This document shows positions 7,516 through 8,288 of a stretch of DNA of 8,288 bases, piece after piece (position 1 is the stretch's first letter; each line of letters opens with the position of its first letter). The stretch is from positions 1-8,288 of the forward strand of contig PBXE01000054.1 in NCBI GenBank assembly GCA_002727485.1, in the 5' to 3' direction. The notes below the pieces were generated by a model that saw only the letters and a list, made by a program, of their open reading frames with translations, was not told the origin of the DNA and did no database searches. The translations under genes and the position numbers were made by a program. This stretch comes from Methanobacteriota archaeon. Its GTDB lineage: Archaea; Thermoplasmatota; Poseidoniia; Poseidoniales; Poseidoniaceae.

Positions 7516-8220
7516 ATGGCAGATGTTGAAGACCTCAAAAAAATGGCTGGAATTGAGGCTTGTAAATTTGTACAAAATGGTATGAAGGTTGGACTTGGCA
7601 CAGGTTCGACTGTAAAATACACAATTTTAGAACTTGGAAGAAGAGTCGTTGAAGAAGGATTGGATATCGTAGGAGTTCCAACCAGCATTGCAACTGAGAA
7701 ACTTGCATTAGAAGTTGGAATTAAGTTAGTTGAATTATCAGATATCGATGGTTTAGACGTTGTAATTGATGGTGCAGATGAATTTGACATAAATTTCCAA
7801 TTGATCAAAGGTGGAGGAGCCGCATTGTTGAGAGAAAAAATTGTGGCTCAGCAAAGCAAAAGCATGGTTGTAGTTGCCGATGACAGAAAGAAGGTATCAA
7901 CTCTTGGAATGTTCCCGCTACCTATCGAGATAACCAGATTTTCTCATGTTTCTACAATAAATCAAATATCTAGATTACTAGATTGCGAAGTAAATTTGAG
8001 AATGGAAGATGGAGTACCAAAAATAACAGACAATGGTAATTTCCTCGCTGATGCTATTACAGGCCCTACTATTCTAGATCCTGTTAAATGCGAATCAGAT
8101 ATTCTAAATATAGCAGGCGTAGTTCAGGTCGGACTTTTCAACAACATGTGTGATGCTGTAATATTGGCTGGCTCGGATGGAATAGAAAGCCTCTACAATC
8201 CATCAGGAAATCTAGTTTAG
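7516..8220 (+). CDS. rpiA: Ribose-5-phosphate isomerase A
   Basis: This cytoplasmic enzyme interconverts ribose 5-phosphate and ribulose 5-phosphate in the non-oxidative pentose phosphate pathway, supplying ribose for nucleotides. The 234-residue length is normal for RpiA. The family motifs are present in order: phosphate-binding GLGTGST (26-32), DGADEFD (85-91), KGGGAALLREK (98-108), VADDRKK (120-126), FPLPIE (133-138), DNGN (172-175) and GVVQVGLF (201-208). By alignment in memory with E. coli RpiA (D81, D84, K94, E103), the catalytic residues are D85, D88, K98 and E107, the last being the general base. All are intact, so the enzyme should be active. The ATG at 7516 gives the usual N-terminus just before the first helix. 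The gene is divergent from the surface-protein gene. Its TAG stop ends directly at the 3' end of the convergent tRNA-Lys gene, so its mRNA must either end abruptly or run into sequence antisense to that tRNA. The unrelated isomerase RpiB is excluded by these motifs. Confidence 0.97.
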   Translation: MADVEDLKKMAGIEACKFVQNGMKVGLGTGSTVKYTILELGRRVVEEGLDIVGVPTSIATEKLALEVGIKLVELSDIDGLDVVIDGADEFDINFQLIKGGGAALLREKIVAQQSKSMVVVADDRKKVSTLGMFPLPIEITRFSHVSTINQISRLLDCEVNLRMEDGVPKITDNGNFLADAITGPTILDPVKCESDILNIAGVVQVGLFNNMCDAVILAGSDGIESLYNPSGNLV

Positions 8221-8288
8221 CGGGCCTGACGGGGTTCGAACCCGCGACCGATGGATTAAGAGTCCATCGCTCTACCTGACTAAGCTAC
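8221..8288 (-). tRNA. tRNA-Lys(CTT), first six bases beyond the window
   Basis: Read on the minus strand this folds as a canonical tRNA from base 7 to the discriminator G73. The D-arm is GCTT/GAGC with a GG in its loop. The anticodon stem is ATGGA/TCCAT around the loop CTCTTAA (8256-8262), giving anticodon CTT (8258-8260), which reads the lysine codon AAG. The variable region CGGTC has five bases. The T-arm GCGGG/CCCGT (one G-U pair) carries the loop TTCGAAC (8234-8240). The G15-C48 Levitt pair can form. The 3' acceptor strand is CAGGCCC followed by G73 at 8221, so the missing 5' bases should be GGGCCT. No CCA is encoded and no intron interrupts the anticodon loop. The 3' end abuts the rpiA stop codon with no gap. 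Confidence 0.97.

Overview
The window looks like a stretch of an AT-rich, gene-dense archaeal genome. The RNase P RNA on the minus strand lacks the bacterial P18 hairpin, as archaeal type A RNAs do. Start codons sit about 25-30 bases downstream of TATA-like boxes, without convincing Shine-Dalgarno sites. The tRNA gene does not encode CCA, and there is a very large signal-peptide-bearing surface protein with a C-terminal membrane anchor. The combination of a giant anchored surface protein, an RND exporter and low GC recalls marine Euryarchaeota of the Poseidoniales (Marine Group II) type. That placement is an inference from general impression and was not tested.

Layout from left to right: (1) positions 1-1640 (+) hold the 3' part of an RND-superfamily (MMPL/HAE-3-like) exporter whose start lies outside the window. 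(2) Positions 1682-2293 (+) encode an unrecognised protein with four membrane segments and a C-terminal zinc ribbon, preceded by a T-tract/TATA box. (3) Positions 2295-2601 (-) hold the RNase P RNA gene, closed by a perfect 14-bp P1 helix; this explains the only gap of more than 300 bases between protein genes. (4) Positions 2637-7439 (-) encode a 1600-residue secreted, membrane-anchored surface protein made of beta-rich modules. (5) Positions 7440-7515 form a short divergent promoter region. (6) Positions 7516-8220 (+) encode ribose-5-phosphate isomerase A. (7) Positions 8221-8288 (-) hold a tRNA-Lys(CTT), cut by the window edge just before its first six bases.

The genes do not form one pathway. 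The exporter, the zinc-ribbon membrane protein and the surface protein all belong to the cell envelope. RNase P RNA and the tRNA belong to RNA metabolism, since RNase P trims the 5' end of tRNAs such as this one. RpiA belongs to the non-oxidative pentose phosphate pathway. The clearest structural feature is tight packing: both RNA genes lie convergent to a protein gene, with one base or none between the stop codon and the RNA 3' end. I found no CRISPR array, mobile element, integrase or obvious new defence or biosynthetic system.
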